From NCBI GenBank assembly GCA_041394705.1, contig JAWKHS010000003.1, positions 496,001-560,000 on the forward strand: a stretch of DNA of 64,000 bases, written 5' to 3'. Below, in pieces: positions 52,304 through 59,954 of this stretch (position 1 is the first letter of the stretch; every line of letters starts with the position of its first letter). The notes beneath the pieces were generated by a model. That model was given only the letters and a program-made list of their open reading frames with translations. It did no database searches and was not told the DNA's origin. Position numbers and translations under genes: made by a program. The stretch is from Vicinamibacterales bacterium. Lineage in GTDB: Bacteria > Acidobacteriota > Vicinamibacteria > Vicinamibacterales > UBA2999.

Positions 52304-52821
52304 CCGCGGCCCTGGCCGCGTGCGCAGTTCTGGCGGCCCTGGCGGTCGCGTGCGGTCCGGCGGCGCCGGCCGAAGCGGTGGCGCGGTCGACCGGTGCACG
52401 CGCGGCCGGACGCGCCTACGACGGCGCGCCGCCGACCATTCCGCACGACGCCGCCATTGGCTCCTGCGTCACCTGTCACGACGCGGACGGCGCCGCGATC
52501 GCCGGCGTGGGCGTGGCCCCCGCCTCGCCGCACGGCGACGGCCCGGCGACCGGCGCGCTGCGGCGCTGCCGGCAGTGTCACGTGCCGGCCACGACGTCTA
52601 CGCTGCTCGTGGCCTCGAGCTTCACGGGGCTGCCGCAGGGCCCCTGGAAGGGAAGCCGGGCCACCGTCGGAGCGCCGCCACGAATCCCCCATCCACTGCA
52701 GATGCGCGGCGAATGCCTCGCGTGCCATGCTGGGCCCGGCGCGCGCGTGGAGGTTCGCACCTCCCATCCTGAACGCGTGCGGTGCCGGCAGTGTCACGTG
52801 CCGGACGTGGCGCGTCCCTGA
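52276..52821 (+). CDS. napB: NapB-like tetrahaem cytochrome c with internal duplication
   Basis: 181 residues from an ATG at 52276, 28 bases inside napA. Signal/lipoprotein segment AACAVLAALAVACGPAAP. There are two tandem NapB-like units. Unit 1 is PPTIPHDAAIGSCVTCH followed by RRCRQCHVP. Unit 2 is PPRIPHPLQMRGECLACH followed by VRCRQCHVP. Four CxxCH sites result, where ordinary NapB has two. It would pass electrons to NapA. Confidence 0.85.
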   Translation: MRRAPRTRVAAALAACAVLAALAVACGPAAPAEAVARSTGARAAGRAYDGAPPTIPHDAAIGSCVTCHDADGAAIAGVGVAPASPHGDGPATGALRRCRQCHVPATTSTLLVASSFTGLPQGPWKGSRATVGAPPRIPHPLQMRGECLACHAGPGARVEVRTSHPERVRCRQCHVPDVARP

Positions 52822-52856
52822 GCGGCGAACCCGCGCGCCGCTGCGCGCGCCTGCAT

Positions 52857-52898
52857 ATGACGATGATCATGGCCTGTGGGCGCTGGTGTTGCCACAGT
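52857..52898 (+). promoter_or_regulatory. Site 3: ATGAC-N4-ATCAT box and -10 of the porin gene
   Basis: ATGACGATGATCAT at 52857-52870, then 22 bases to CACAGT at 52893-52898 within GTTGCCACAGT. The expected transcription start, seven bases on, coincides with the ATG at 52905. Confidence 0.7.
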
Positions 52899-52904
52899 CG
52901 CCTC

Positions 52905-54449
52905 ATGAGCCGCGCCGTCCGATTCCCCGATCTGCTGTGCCTGCCCTGTCTCCCGGCACGTCGCCGCGCCTGGCGACGGTGGGTGACGGCGGCTGTGGCG
53001 GGCATGCTCACCGCGACGGTGTCGACCGCCGGAGCGCAACCGTCGCCGGCGCCGGCTGCGACCGCACCACCGACGCCGACGTGGCGCGCGTCCGCCACCA
53101 ACGTCATGCGCCTCGAGTCGTGGCGCTATTTCGAGCCGCGGCCGGGCGGCGGCGATCCCGACTACACCTTCCTGGCCGACCGTCTGCGGGTGGACGTGCG
53201 CGGGCACTGGGCGCGAGTTGATCTCACGCTCGCGGGCCAGTACGTGGGCATGGCGGGCCTGCCCGATCGTGCCGCGGGGCCAGGGGCGCTCGGCACCGGG
53301 GGGCTCTATTTCGACCAGGGCAGCCGCGCATCGAACGCGAGCCAGATCTACCTGCGCTTTGCCAACCTGCGCTTCCCGGCCGTGGCCAGGGGCGTCGACC
53401 TGCAGATCGGGCGCATGGGTTATCTCTCCGGCTCGGAAGCGCCGAGCGGCGTCCCCAAGATCGAAACAGTGAAGCGTCAGCGCCTCGACGCGCGCCTGGT
53501 CGGTGAGTTCGAGTGGTCGATTTACCAACGCGCATTCGACGGCGTGCGCGTGGACGTGACGCGGCCGCGCTGGCGGGCCACCGGCGTGGCGTTCATGCCC
53601 ACGCAGGGCGGTTTCGCGCGCGCGGCCAGCACCACGATGCGCGAGGTCGTGGTGGCGGGCGCCACACTCAGTTCCCGGCCGACGAGTGCGCCCGGCGGCA
53701 AGACGCAGGTGCAGGCCTTCGGCTGGCAGTACCACGACGCCCGCAACGTGACCCAGCGCCCCGACAACACCGGGAGGACCTCGCCCGGCGTGGACATCGA
53801 CGTCAGCACGATCGGCGCGACGCTGCTTGGCGCCTATCCGATCGGCCCCGGGGAGGTTGATGTATTCGCGTGGGGTGTCGCGCAGACGGGGCAGTGGTAC
53901 GGCGACGACCACCGCGCCACCGCGGTGGCGATCGAGGGCGGCTATCAGTGGACCAAGGCGCCGTGGCGGCCGTGGCTGCGGGCCGGTCTGTTCCACGCCA
54001 GTGGCGATGACGATCCCGCGGATGATTCGCACGGCACCTTCTTCCCGCTGCTGCCGACGGTGCGTCGCTTCTCGCAGACGACCGCCTACGGCACGATGAA
54101 CCTGCGCGACGTGTTCGTGCAGGCGCAGGCCCGGCCGCGCCCCGCCTTCGGACTGCGCCTCGATCTGCGCCGCCTCGATCTCGCGTCGGCCGCCGATCTC
54201 TGGTACGCCGGCAGCGGCGCCACGCTCGCTCGCGGCGCCGTCTTCGGCTACGCCGGCCGGCGGTCGAACGGCAGCACACGCCTGGGCACGGCGGTGGAGG
54301 CCTCGGCCGACTACGCGTTCACGCCGCGCGTCTCCATGAACGTCTTCGCCGGAGGTCTGCGCGGCGGGCCCGTCGTGACTGGCACCTTCGCCGGCCACAC
54401 GCTGTGGTTCGCCTACGCCGAGACGGTCGTGGCCGTCGGTCCTCGTTGA
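52905..54449 (+). CDS. Alginate-export-type outer-membrane porin
   Basis: 514 residues from ATG at 52905, chosen because an upstream in-frame start would put the coding region over Site 3. Export signal AAVAGMLTATVSTAGAQ. The rest is a beta barrel of the Alginate_exp group: MRLESWRYFEPRPGGGDPDY, ADRLRVDVRGHWARVDLTLA, LYFDQGSRASNASQIYLRFA, with repeated amphipathic strands to the aromatic end LWFAYAETVVAV. Such porins often sit beside periplasmic nitrate-type enzymes, perhaps for anion passage. No ribosome-binding site precedes the start, in line with a leaderless message. Confidence 0.8.
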   Translation: MSRAVRFPDLLCLPCLPARRRAWRRWVTAAVAGMLTATVSTAGAQPSPAPAATAPPTPTWRASATNVMRLESWRYFEPRPGGGDPDYTFLADRLRVDVRGHWARVDLTLAGQYVGMAGLPDRAAGPGALGTGGLYFDQGSRASNASQIYLRFANLRFPAVARGVDLQIGRMGYLSGSEAPSGVPKIETVKRQRLDARLVGEFEWSIYQRAFDGVRVDVTRPRWRATGVAFMPTQGGFARAASTTMREVVVAGATLSSRPTSAPGGKTQVQAFGWQYHDARNVTQRPDNTGRTSPGVDIDVSTIGATLLGAYPIGPGEVDVFAWGVAQTGQWYGDDHRATAVAIEGGYQWTKAPWRPWLRAGLFHASGDDDPADDSHGTFFPLLPTVRRFSQTTAYGTMNLRDVFVQAQARPRPAFGLRLDLRRLDLASAADLWYAGSGATLARGAVFGYAGRRSNGSTRLGTAVEASADYAFTPRVSMNVFAGGLRGGPVVTGTFAGHTLWFAYAETVVAVGPR

Positions 54450-54466
54450 CGGCGATCACCGCGCCC

Positions 54467-54512
54467 GAACGGCGGGACGTTCCCGACCGTGCGGGTCTGA
54501 CGCCCGCCGTTC
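54467..54512 (+). terminator. Hairpin after the porin gene
   Basis: 10-bp perfect arms gaacggcggg (54467-54476) and cccgccgttc (54503-54512) with a nested GC stem in the loop. No T run follows, so Rho-independent activity is uncertain. Confidence 0.55.
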
Positions 54513-54794
54513 GCGCCACCGACGCGGCGTCATGGCGATGATGCGGTACCGCTGAAGCGCGGCCGGCGGGCGTCGCGCGCCCAACGATTGCCGAACGCGG
54601 CATGCCAACGCCTCGACTCGGTAGAGCGTGCACTTGCATGCCGTTGGCCACATCATCGCCTGGCTGGTGGCCGTGGTTGTGGCATCCGGTCTCTGGCGCC
54701 GCCGCGTGTGGGCGGTCACTTTGCCCGGCCGCAGGCGGTCTTCGAGTGGAGGGCGTTGTGCCGGAGCCGCCGACGGGCGCTCCCGGCCGAGGTC

Positions 54795-54836
54795 ATGACG
54801 GCGGTCATACCGTCGGTCATCCACATGGGTGAGAGT
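54795..54836 (+). promoter_or_regulatory. Site 4: ATGAC-N4-GTCAT box and -10 of nirK
   Basis: ATGACGGCGGTCAT at 54795-54808 has two perfect half-sites; 22 bases later GAGAGT at 54831-54836 lies at the -10 position. nirK starts at 54870. Confidence 0.7.
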
Positions 54837-54869
54837 CAGGACACCTGCCGTCGATGACGCGGGCACCCT

Positions 54870-55856
54870 ATGAACGCCGACCATTCGAGAGGCTTGACCC
54901 GGTTCTGCGCAGCCGTGGTCCTGGTCAGCGCGATCGATGGGTGTCGCACGCCGGCTCCTGGCCGCGCGCGGGGTGCCGCTGGTGCTCCGGGCGTCGCGGA
55001 CCCAATTGCCGCGACGCCGCTCGTGGCCGGCGGGATGGCCCCGCTCGCCGGGCAGCGGGCCACGTGCGCCGGGCCGACCACGAAGACCTTCGATCTCGCC
55101 GCCCGTGAGGCCACCGTGGATGTCGGCGCCGGCTCGACCGCGCCGGCATGGACCTACGACGGCCGCTTGCCCGGTCCGACCCTCGAGGTGTGCGAAGGCG
55201 ACCGTGTGCGGATACGGCTCACCAACGGTGCGGCGATCGCACACGGACTCGACACCCACGCCCTGTCGATTGACGCGCGCAAGTACGGCCCGACCGAGCC
55301 GGGCACGACGCTCGTCGTCGAGGGCGTCGCCGGGGCCGCCGGCGCCTTCATGTACCACTGCTCGGCGGGGCCGGTCACCGACGTCCACATCAAGAGCGGC
55401 ATGCACGGCGCAATGATCGTGCATCCGCGCACGCCGCTGCCGCCGGCTCGTGAGCTGGTCGTTGTCGAGGCCGCGCTGTTCGGCGAACGCGATCCGAACG
55501 GCGCAATCGCCGCCTTCGATACCGAGCGCATGCAGAAGAACGATGCCGAGTTCCGGACGTTCAACGGCAGCCTCGCGCCGGAGCCGGTGACCGTGATTGC
55601 CGGCGACCGTGTGCGCGTGTTCTTCGTGAACGTCGGGCCGGGCACGGCGGCGGCTCACGTCGTGGGCTCGCTGTTCGACAGCGTCATCGACGGGAGCCTG
55701 GTGGCCCGCCAGGTGCAGACCTACGCGGTGCCTCCCGGTGGAGGCGCCGTGCTCGACTTCCGGATACCCGAGGCCGGCGAGTTCATGTTCGTGGACCACG
55801 ACCAACTCGGGCATCTGCCGTGGGGCTTCGCCGTGAAATTCGCGACGTCACCGTGA
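54870..55856 (+). CDS. nirK: Copper nitrite reductase NirK, probable lipoprotein
   Basis: 328 residues. N-terminal lipobox-like AIDGC (Cys25). Two cupredoxin domains. AHGLDTH gives His125 (type 1 Cu), Asp128 (catalytic) and His130 (type 2 Cu). HCSAGPVTDVHIKSGM gives His163 (type 2), Cys164, His173 and Met178 (type 1). His263 in AHVVGSLFDSVIDG and His310 in FVDHDQ match the second-domain catalytic and type 2 His. All copper ligands are present. It reduces nitrite to NO outside the cytoplasm. Confidence 0.88.
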   Translation: MNADHSRGLTRFCAAVVLVSAIDGCRTPAPGRARGAAGAPGVADPIAATPLVAGGMAPLAGQRATCAGPTTKTFDLAAREATVDVGAGSTAPAWTYDGRLPGPTLEVCEGDRVRIRLTNGAAIAHGLDTHALSIDARKYGPTEPGTTLVVEGVAGAAGAFMYHCSAGPVTDVHIKSGMHGAMIVHPRTPLPPARELVVVEAALFGERDPNGAIAAFDTERMQKNDAEFRTFNGSLAPEPVTVIAGDRVRVFFVNVGPGTAAAHVVGSLFDSVIDGSLVARQVQTYAVPPGGGAVLDFRIPEAGEFMFVDHDQLGHLPWGFAVKFATSP

Positions 55857-55947
55857 CCTGGCACGAATGGGCAACCACCCGACATCGCCGCCTGAGTCCG
55901 CGGCGGCCGGAACGCGCCGGCGAGCGATCGCCGGCGAGGAGACAGCG

Positions 55948-56655
55948 ATGAACATCACGAAAGACTCCCACGCGTCAGCCGTGGCCACCGAGATGCCGGC
56001 CACGATCAGAATCTTCCAGGAGCACGGCATCGACTTCTGCTGCGGCGGGAAGCGTCCGCTCGCCGAGGCGTGCGCCGACCGCGGCCTGGACGTGGATGCC
56101 CTCGTCGCGAAGTTACAGAGGAGCATCACCGGGGCCGACGCCGAACGAAACTGGCAGGCCGCGCCGCTCGGCGAGCTCATCGGGTACATCCAACAGCGAT
56201 TCCACGAGCCGCTGCGGCAGGAGCTCACCCGGCTTGCCGCGATGATGGCGAAGGTGGCCAGCCGCCACGGGGACCACCTGCCCGAAACGCTGGGCCCCTT
56301 GGCGGCGACGTTCAGGGCGCTCCACGACGACCTGCTGCAACACATGACCAAGGAAGACGTCGTGCTGTTCCCGGCCATCGTCGCCGCCGAGAGGGGCGAC
56401 GTGGCGGCGGCGGCCTTCGTCAGCCAGCCGATCGGCGTGATGGAGGCCGAGCACGAGCATGCGGGCCTCGCGCTCGCGCGGATGCGCGAGCTCACCGGCG
56501 GCTATGCGCCACCCGAGTGGGCGTGTCCGACGTTTCGGGGCCTGTACTTCGGCTTGGCCGAGTTCGAGCGCGAGATGCACATCCACGTGCACCTCGAGAA
56601 CAACATTCTCTTCCCGCGAGCGGCGGCGACGGCGATCGCGGCGCCCGCTTCGTAG
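55948..56655 (+). CDS. ric: RIC di-iron Fe-S repair protein (YtfE/ScdA/NorA type)
   Basis: 235 residues from ATG at 55948 with GGAGAC upstream. N-terminal domain with FCCGGKRPL (Cys-Cys motif); C-terminal haemerythrin-like domain with HEPLRQELTRLAAMM, HMTKEDVVLFPAI, EAEHEHAGLALARM and HIHVHLENNILFPRA, which supply the di-iron His/Glu ligands. It repairs Fe-S centres damaged by NO. It follows nirK by 91 bases, matching the production of NO. Confidence 0.92.
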   Translation: MNITKDSHASAVATEMPATIRIFQEHGIDFCCGGKRPLAEACADRGLDVDALVAKLQRSITGADAERNWQAAPLGELIGYIQQRFHEPLRQELTRLAAMMAKVASRHGDHLPETLGPLAATFRALHDDLLQHMTKEDVVLFPAIVAAERGDVAAAAFVSQPIGVMEAEHEHAGLALARMRELTGGYAPPEWACPTFRGLYFGLAEFEREMHIHVHLENNILFPRAAATAIAAPAS

Positions 56656-56669
56656 CGGTCGGGCCGCAA

Positions 56670-57359
56670 TCACGACACCGCGACGTGCTCGAGGGTGTCG
56701 CGGTCGGCAATGAGGAAGCCGTCCTTTTCGGTGAGGACGACGCCGTCCTTCTGCCAGCGGCTCATGATACGGATCGTGGTCTCGATCGTCGTGCCGGTCA
56801 TGTCGGCCAGTTCCTGGCGGGCGAGCGGCAGCGGCACGAAGGTGGCGCTGCGCTCGGCTCGTCCGATCTGGTCGGCGAGCTTCAGGAACAGCCGCGCGAA
56901 CCTGGCGTCGACGCGCGCGCCGGTGAGATCCGTGAGGCGCCGCGTGAGCTCGGCGAGGCGCATCGTCAGGCCCGACAGCAGGCCCCGTACGATCGCGGGG
57001 TGGTGCTCGAGCAGCGCGAAGAACTCGCGCTGCTCGATGCGCAAGCACGTCACGTCCTCTAGGGCGATGGCCGAGGCCGGGAACGGCACGCTCTCGTAGA
57101 CGGCCACCGCCGCCAATGGATCGCCGGCGCCGAAGATCTCGAGGATGAGCTCCTTGCCGGCCGGCGTCGCCTTGTAAACCTTCACCCGGCCCTCGACGAT
57201 GGCGAGGAAGGCGGTGGCGGGGTCGCCTTCGTCGAAGATGTGCGTGCCGCGCGGGTGGTGGACGATCCGGGCCGCCGCCGCCACCCTGGCCCGATCGTCG
57301 GGCGTCATCCTGCGGAAGAGCGGCATTCGCCGGAGCACGTCGTCGCTCGGAACGGTCAC
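56670..57359 (-). CDS. CRP/FNR-family regulator (Dnr-like)
   Basis: 229 residues from a GTG at 57359 (VTVPSDDVLRRMPLFRRM). The cyclic-nucleotide-binding beta barrel (GTHIFDEGDPATAFLAIVEG, GKELILEIFGAGDPLAAVAV) lacks the Cys set of FNR, so it is not a 4Fe-4S sensor. The HTH is LARQELADMTGTTIETTIRIMSRW. The position of FNR Ser212 is Ile here, while Glu and Arg around it are kept; this fits a changed outer base in the half-site (ATGAC rather than TTGAT). It is the likely regulator of the five palindromes. Convergent with the ric gene. Confidence 0.85.
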   Translation of the reverse strand: MTVPSDDVLRRMPLFRRMTPDDRARVAAAARIVHHPRGTHIFDEGDPATAFLAIVEGRVKVYKATPAGKELILEIFGAGDPLAAVAVYESVPFPASAIALEDVTCLRIEQREFFALLEHHPAIVRGLLSGLTMRLAELTRRLTDLTGARVDARFARLFLKLADQIGRAERSATFVPLPLARQELADMTGTTIETTIRIMSRWQKDGVVLTEKDGFLIADRDTLEHVAVS

Positions 57360-57471
57360 GCGCGCATCATATCCAACCGACCGGCTCCCGTGAAGTTGAG
57401 CGACCGCTCGTGGCTGCAGAGTGCGGCGGTGCCGCGCTCGCGTGTCCGCCGCGGCGTGGCATCGACGGCAT

Positions 57472-57513
57472 ATGACGGCCGTCATGGCGCACGCGCGGCC
57501 CGAGTCGCAGACT
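57472..57513 (+). promoter_or_regulatory. Site 5: perfect ATGACGGCCGTCAT palindrome and -10 of the flavoprotein operon
   Basis: The palindrome at 57472-57485 is perfect over 14 bp. After 22 bases CAGACT at 57508-57513 is the -10. Transcription would start at about 57520, where an in-frame GTG lies. It is also 113 bases upstream of the divergent CRP/FNR gene. Confidence 0.7.
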
Positions 57514-57519
57514 CCCGCC

Positions 57520-59472
57520 GTGGACACGACGGCCGCACGTCTCGACCCTCCGTCAGCTACCGCGCCCCTTCGCGTGGACGTCCCGGGCGAGTCGCACTAC
57601 GCGGGCCTCATCGCCTGCCAGCGCGCCTGCCCGGTCCACACCGACGCCCGCGGCTACGTACGCGCAATCGCCGAGGGCCGTTTCGAGGACGCCTACCTCA
57701 TCGCCCGCGGCCCGAATCCGTTCGCGTCGATCTGCGGTCGGATCTGCGGGGCCCCGTGCGAAGCCGCCTGCCGGCGCGGCAAGGTGCCGCGGGTCGACGA
57801 CGACGGCCGGTTCGTCGGCACCGACCGCCCGGTGGCGATTCGCGCGCTCAAGATGTTCGCCTGCTCGGTGGCCGGCCCGGAGGCACGTCCGACGGCCGAC
57901 GTGCTCGCGGCGGCCAAGGCCTACGTGCCGACCGTGGCCGCGGACGCCGACGAACTGGCAGCCCTGCTGCGGGCGAGCGTCGCGGGACGCGTCCCCCCGG
58001 CGCACGGCGAGCCGGTGGCCATCATCGGGGCCGGCCCGGCAGGGCTGTCGGCGGCCCACGACCTCGCGCTGCTCGGGTTCTCGCCCGTCGTCTTCGAGAG
58101 CGAGCCGGTGGCGGCCGGCATGCTCACCGTCGGGGTGCCGGCGTATCGGCTGCCGCGGCTGCTCATCGAGCAGGAGGTGGCCGTCATCAAGGCCCTCGGC
58201 GTCGACATCCGTTGCGGCGTCACCGTGGGACGCGACGTTTCGTTCGCCGACCTCAGACGCGACTTCGCGGCGGTCATCGTGGCGGTCGGCGCGAAGTCGT
58301 CGCGCGCGGTCGGAATCCCTGGCGAGCAGGGACCGCGAGTCTACGGCGGCGTTGACCTGCTGCGGTCTGCCTCCCTCGGTGAGGCCCTCGATATCGGCCG
58401 CGACGTCGTCGTCGTCGGCGGCGGGAACGTCGCCTACGACGTCGCGCGCACGGTGGTGCGCCAGATCGCCTACGACGCGGCCCGCACCGCCGCGCGCCTC
58501 CCCGGCACCTCGCGCGTCCGGCTCGTGTCTCTCGAAGGTCTGGAGGAGATGCCGGCCGACACCGTCGAGATTCGCGAGGGCGACGAAGAGGGCGTCGAGC
58601 GGCTGAACGGCTGGGGTCCGGTCGAGATCACTCGCGAGGCTGACGGCCGCGTCGGCGGCGTGGTCGTGCGGCGCTGCCAGCGTGTCTACGACGAGGCGCG
58701 GCGATTCGCGCCGCAGTTCGACGACGCCGACCGTCAGACGCTGGCCTGCGACACGGTCCTGCTCGCGGTTGGGCAGTCGCCGGTGACGACCTTCCTCGAG
58801 CATGGTGGTGAAGACATCCAGATGGGCAGGCCGGGGTGGCCGCGTGTCGACCCCGTCACGCTGACGACTACGGCGCCCGGCGTGTTCGTCGCCGGCGACC
58901 TGGCGCACGGCACGCGCCTGCTCATCGATGCCGTGGCATCTGGCAAGGCCGCAGCCAGATCGGTGTACGCCTACGTGACCGGGCGCGCGCTCGAGAGCTC
59001 GGCGCTGACCGTCCACCTCCCGATGCCGGGATACCGGCGCGAACGGGGCTACGAGAGCATCCGCCGCCAGACCGTGCCGACGCGCGAGGCCGGCGAGCGG
59101 CTGACCCATCCCGACGTGCCGGTTGAGCTCGGGTTCGAACGCGAACAGGCGGTGCGGGAAGCGCAGCGTTGCCTCGACTGCGGCGTCACCCCGGTCTTCG
59201 ACGGCCAGCGGTGCGTGCTCTGCGGCGGCTGCGTCGATGTGTGCCCCACGGCGTGCCTGAAGCTGGTCGGCCTCGACGCCATTACGCCCGGCGGCGACTG
59301 TGACGCGGCGATCGCGCGCACGCTTGGCGTCGACGCCGACCGGACCGCGCACACCGCGATCCTCAAGGACGAAGACCGCTGCATTCGCTGCGCGTTGTGC
59401 GTGATGCGGTGTCCGGCCGACGCGATCGGCATGGAGCGCGTCTCGTTCGTCACGGAATGGAGGCTGTCATGA
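57520..59472 (+). CDS. GltD-like FAD/NAD(P) oxidoreductase with ferredoxin domains
   Basis: 650 residues from the GTG at 57520; upstream in-frame codons cover Site 5 and are unlikely to be translated. N-terminal Fe-S helical domain (CQRACPVHTDARGYVRAI ... ICGRICGAPCEAACRRG). FAD site VAIIGAGPAGLSAAHDLA, NAD(P) site VVVVGGGNVAYDVAR. Two 4Fe-4S sites at the C-terminus: CVLCGGCVDVCP and CIRCALCVMRCP. It resembles glutamate-synthase small-subunit-type electron carriers. Here it precedes Rieske/cytochrome b and may feed or draw electrons from that complex. Confidence 0.85.
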   Translation: MDTTAARLDPPSATAPLRVDVPGESHYAGLIACQRACPVHTDARGYVRAIAEGRFEDAYLIARGPNPFASICGRICGAPCEAACRRGKVPRVDDDGRFVGTDRPVAIRALKMFACSVAGPEARPTADVLAAAKAYVPTVAADADELAALLRASVAGRVPPAHGEPVAIIGAGPAGLSAAHDLALLGFSPVVFESEPVAAGMLTVGVPAYRLPRLLIEQEVAVIKALGVDIRCGVTVGRDVSFADLRRDFAAVIVAVGAKSSRAVGIPGEQGPRVYGGVDLLRSASLGEALDIGRDVVVVGGGNVAYDVARTVVRQIAYDAARTAARLPGTSRVRLVSLEGLEEMPADTVEIREGDEEGVERLNGWGPVEITREADGRVGGVVVRRCQRVYDEARRFAPQFDDADRQTLACDTVLLAVGQSPVTTFLEHGGEDIQMGRPGWPRVDPVTLTTTAPGVFVAGDLAHGTRLLIDAVASGKAAARSVYAYVTGRALESSALTVHLPMPGYRRERGYESIRRQTVPTREAGERLTHPDVPVELGFEREQAVREAQRCLDCGVTPVFDGQRCVLCGGCVDVCPTACLKLVGLDAITPGGDCDAAIARTLGVDADRTAHTAILKDEDRCIRCALCVMRCPADAIGMERVSFVTEWRLS

Positions 59473-59954
59473 CGCTCACGCCAGGACCGGCGCCTTCGCG
59501 CCTGGACGCCGACCCGATGCCCAGGCGCGACGCGCTCGGGCTGCTCTCGCTGTGGTCTATGGCTTCAGCGCTCGTGTTGGCCACCGTCGGGGCGCTGCGC
59601 CTGCCGAGAGCGGCGGTGCTGCCCTCGCCGTCCAAGAAGTTTCGCGTGACCATTCCAGAGACGTTGCCGCCGGGTGAAGCCTTCGTGCCGTCAGGACGTT
59701 CAGTGGCGATTTTCCGCGACGGCGAAGGGATCCACGCCGTCTCGATTGTCTGCACCCATCTAGGCTGCATCGTGAAGGCGACGACGGCCGGCTTCGAGTG
59801 TCCGTGCCATGGTTCGAAGTTCGCGCCCGACGGCGCCGTCACCGGCGGACCGGCGCCGGCGCCGCTACCGTGGCGGCAGGTGTCGGTATCGGGCGGCACC
59901 GTCACCGTCGACGAAGAAACCAGTGTGCCCACAGGCACGAAGGTGCAGGCATGA
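59469..59954 (+). CDS. Rieske iron-sulphur protein, second copy
   Basis: 161 residues; ATG at 59469 overlaps the previous stop. One N-terminal helix (ALGLLSLWSMASALVLATVGAL). CTHLGCIVKA and CPCHGSKFAPDG form the complete 2Fe-2S site. It is shorter than the first Rieske and lacks the CLTC tail. Overlaps the next gene by ATGA. Confidence 0.92.
   Translation: MTLTPGPAPSRLDADPMPRRDALGLLSLWSMASALVLATVGALRLPRAAVLPSPSKKFRVTIPETLPPGEAFVPSGRSVAIFRDGEGIHAVSIVCTHLGCIVKATTAGFECPCHGSKFAPDGAVTGGPAPAPLPWRQVSVSGGTVTVDEETSVPTGTKVQA

Larger units (their letters stand above)
54450..54869. other. Porin-nirK intergenic region
   Basis: 420 bases without a supported gene. It holds the terminator-like hairpin at 54467-54512 and Site 4 at 54795. 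A 76-codon open frame inside has no ribosome-binding site and low-complexity Pro/Arg/Trp content. Confidence 0.55.

Noticed and set aside
54529..54542. GTCAT-GGCG-ATGAT, similar to the five operator palindromes
   Set aside because: The half-sites are in everted order and no -10 lies at the fixed 22-base distance, so it is not a sixth site.
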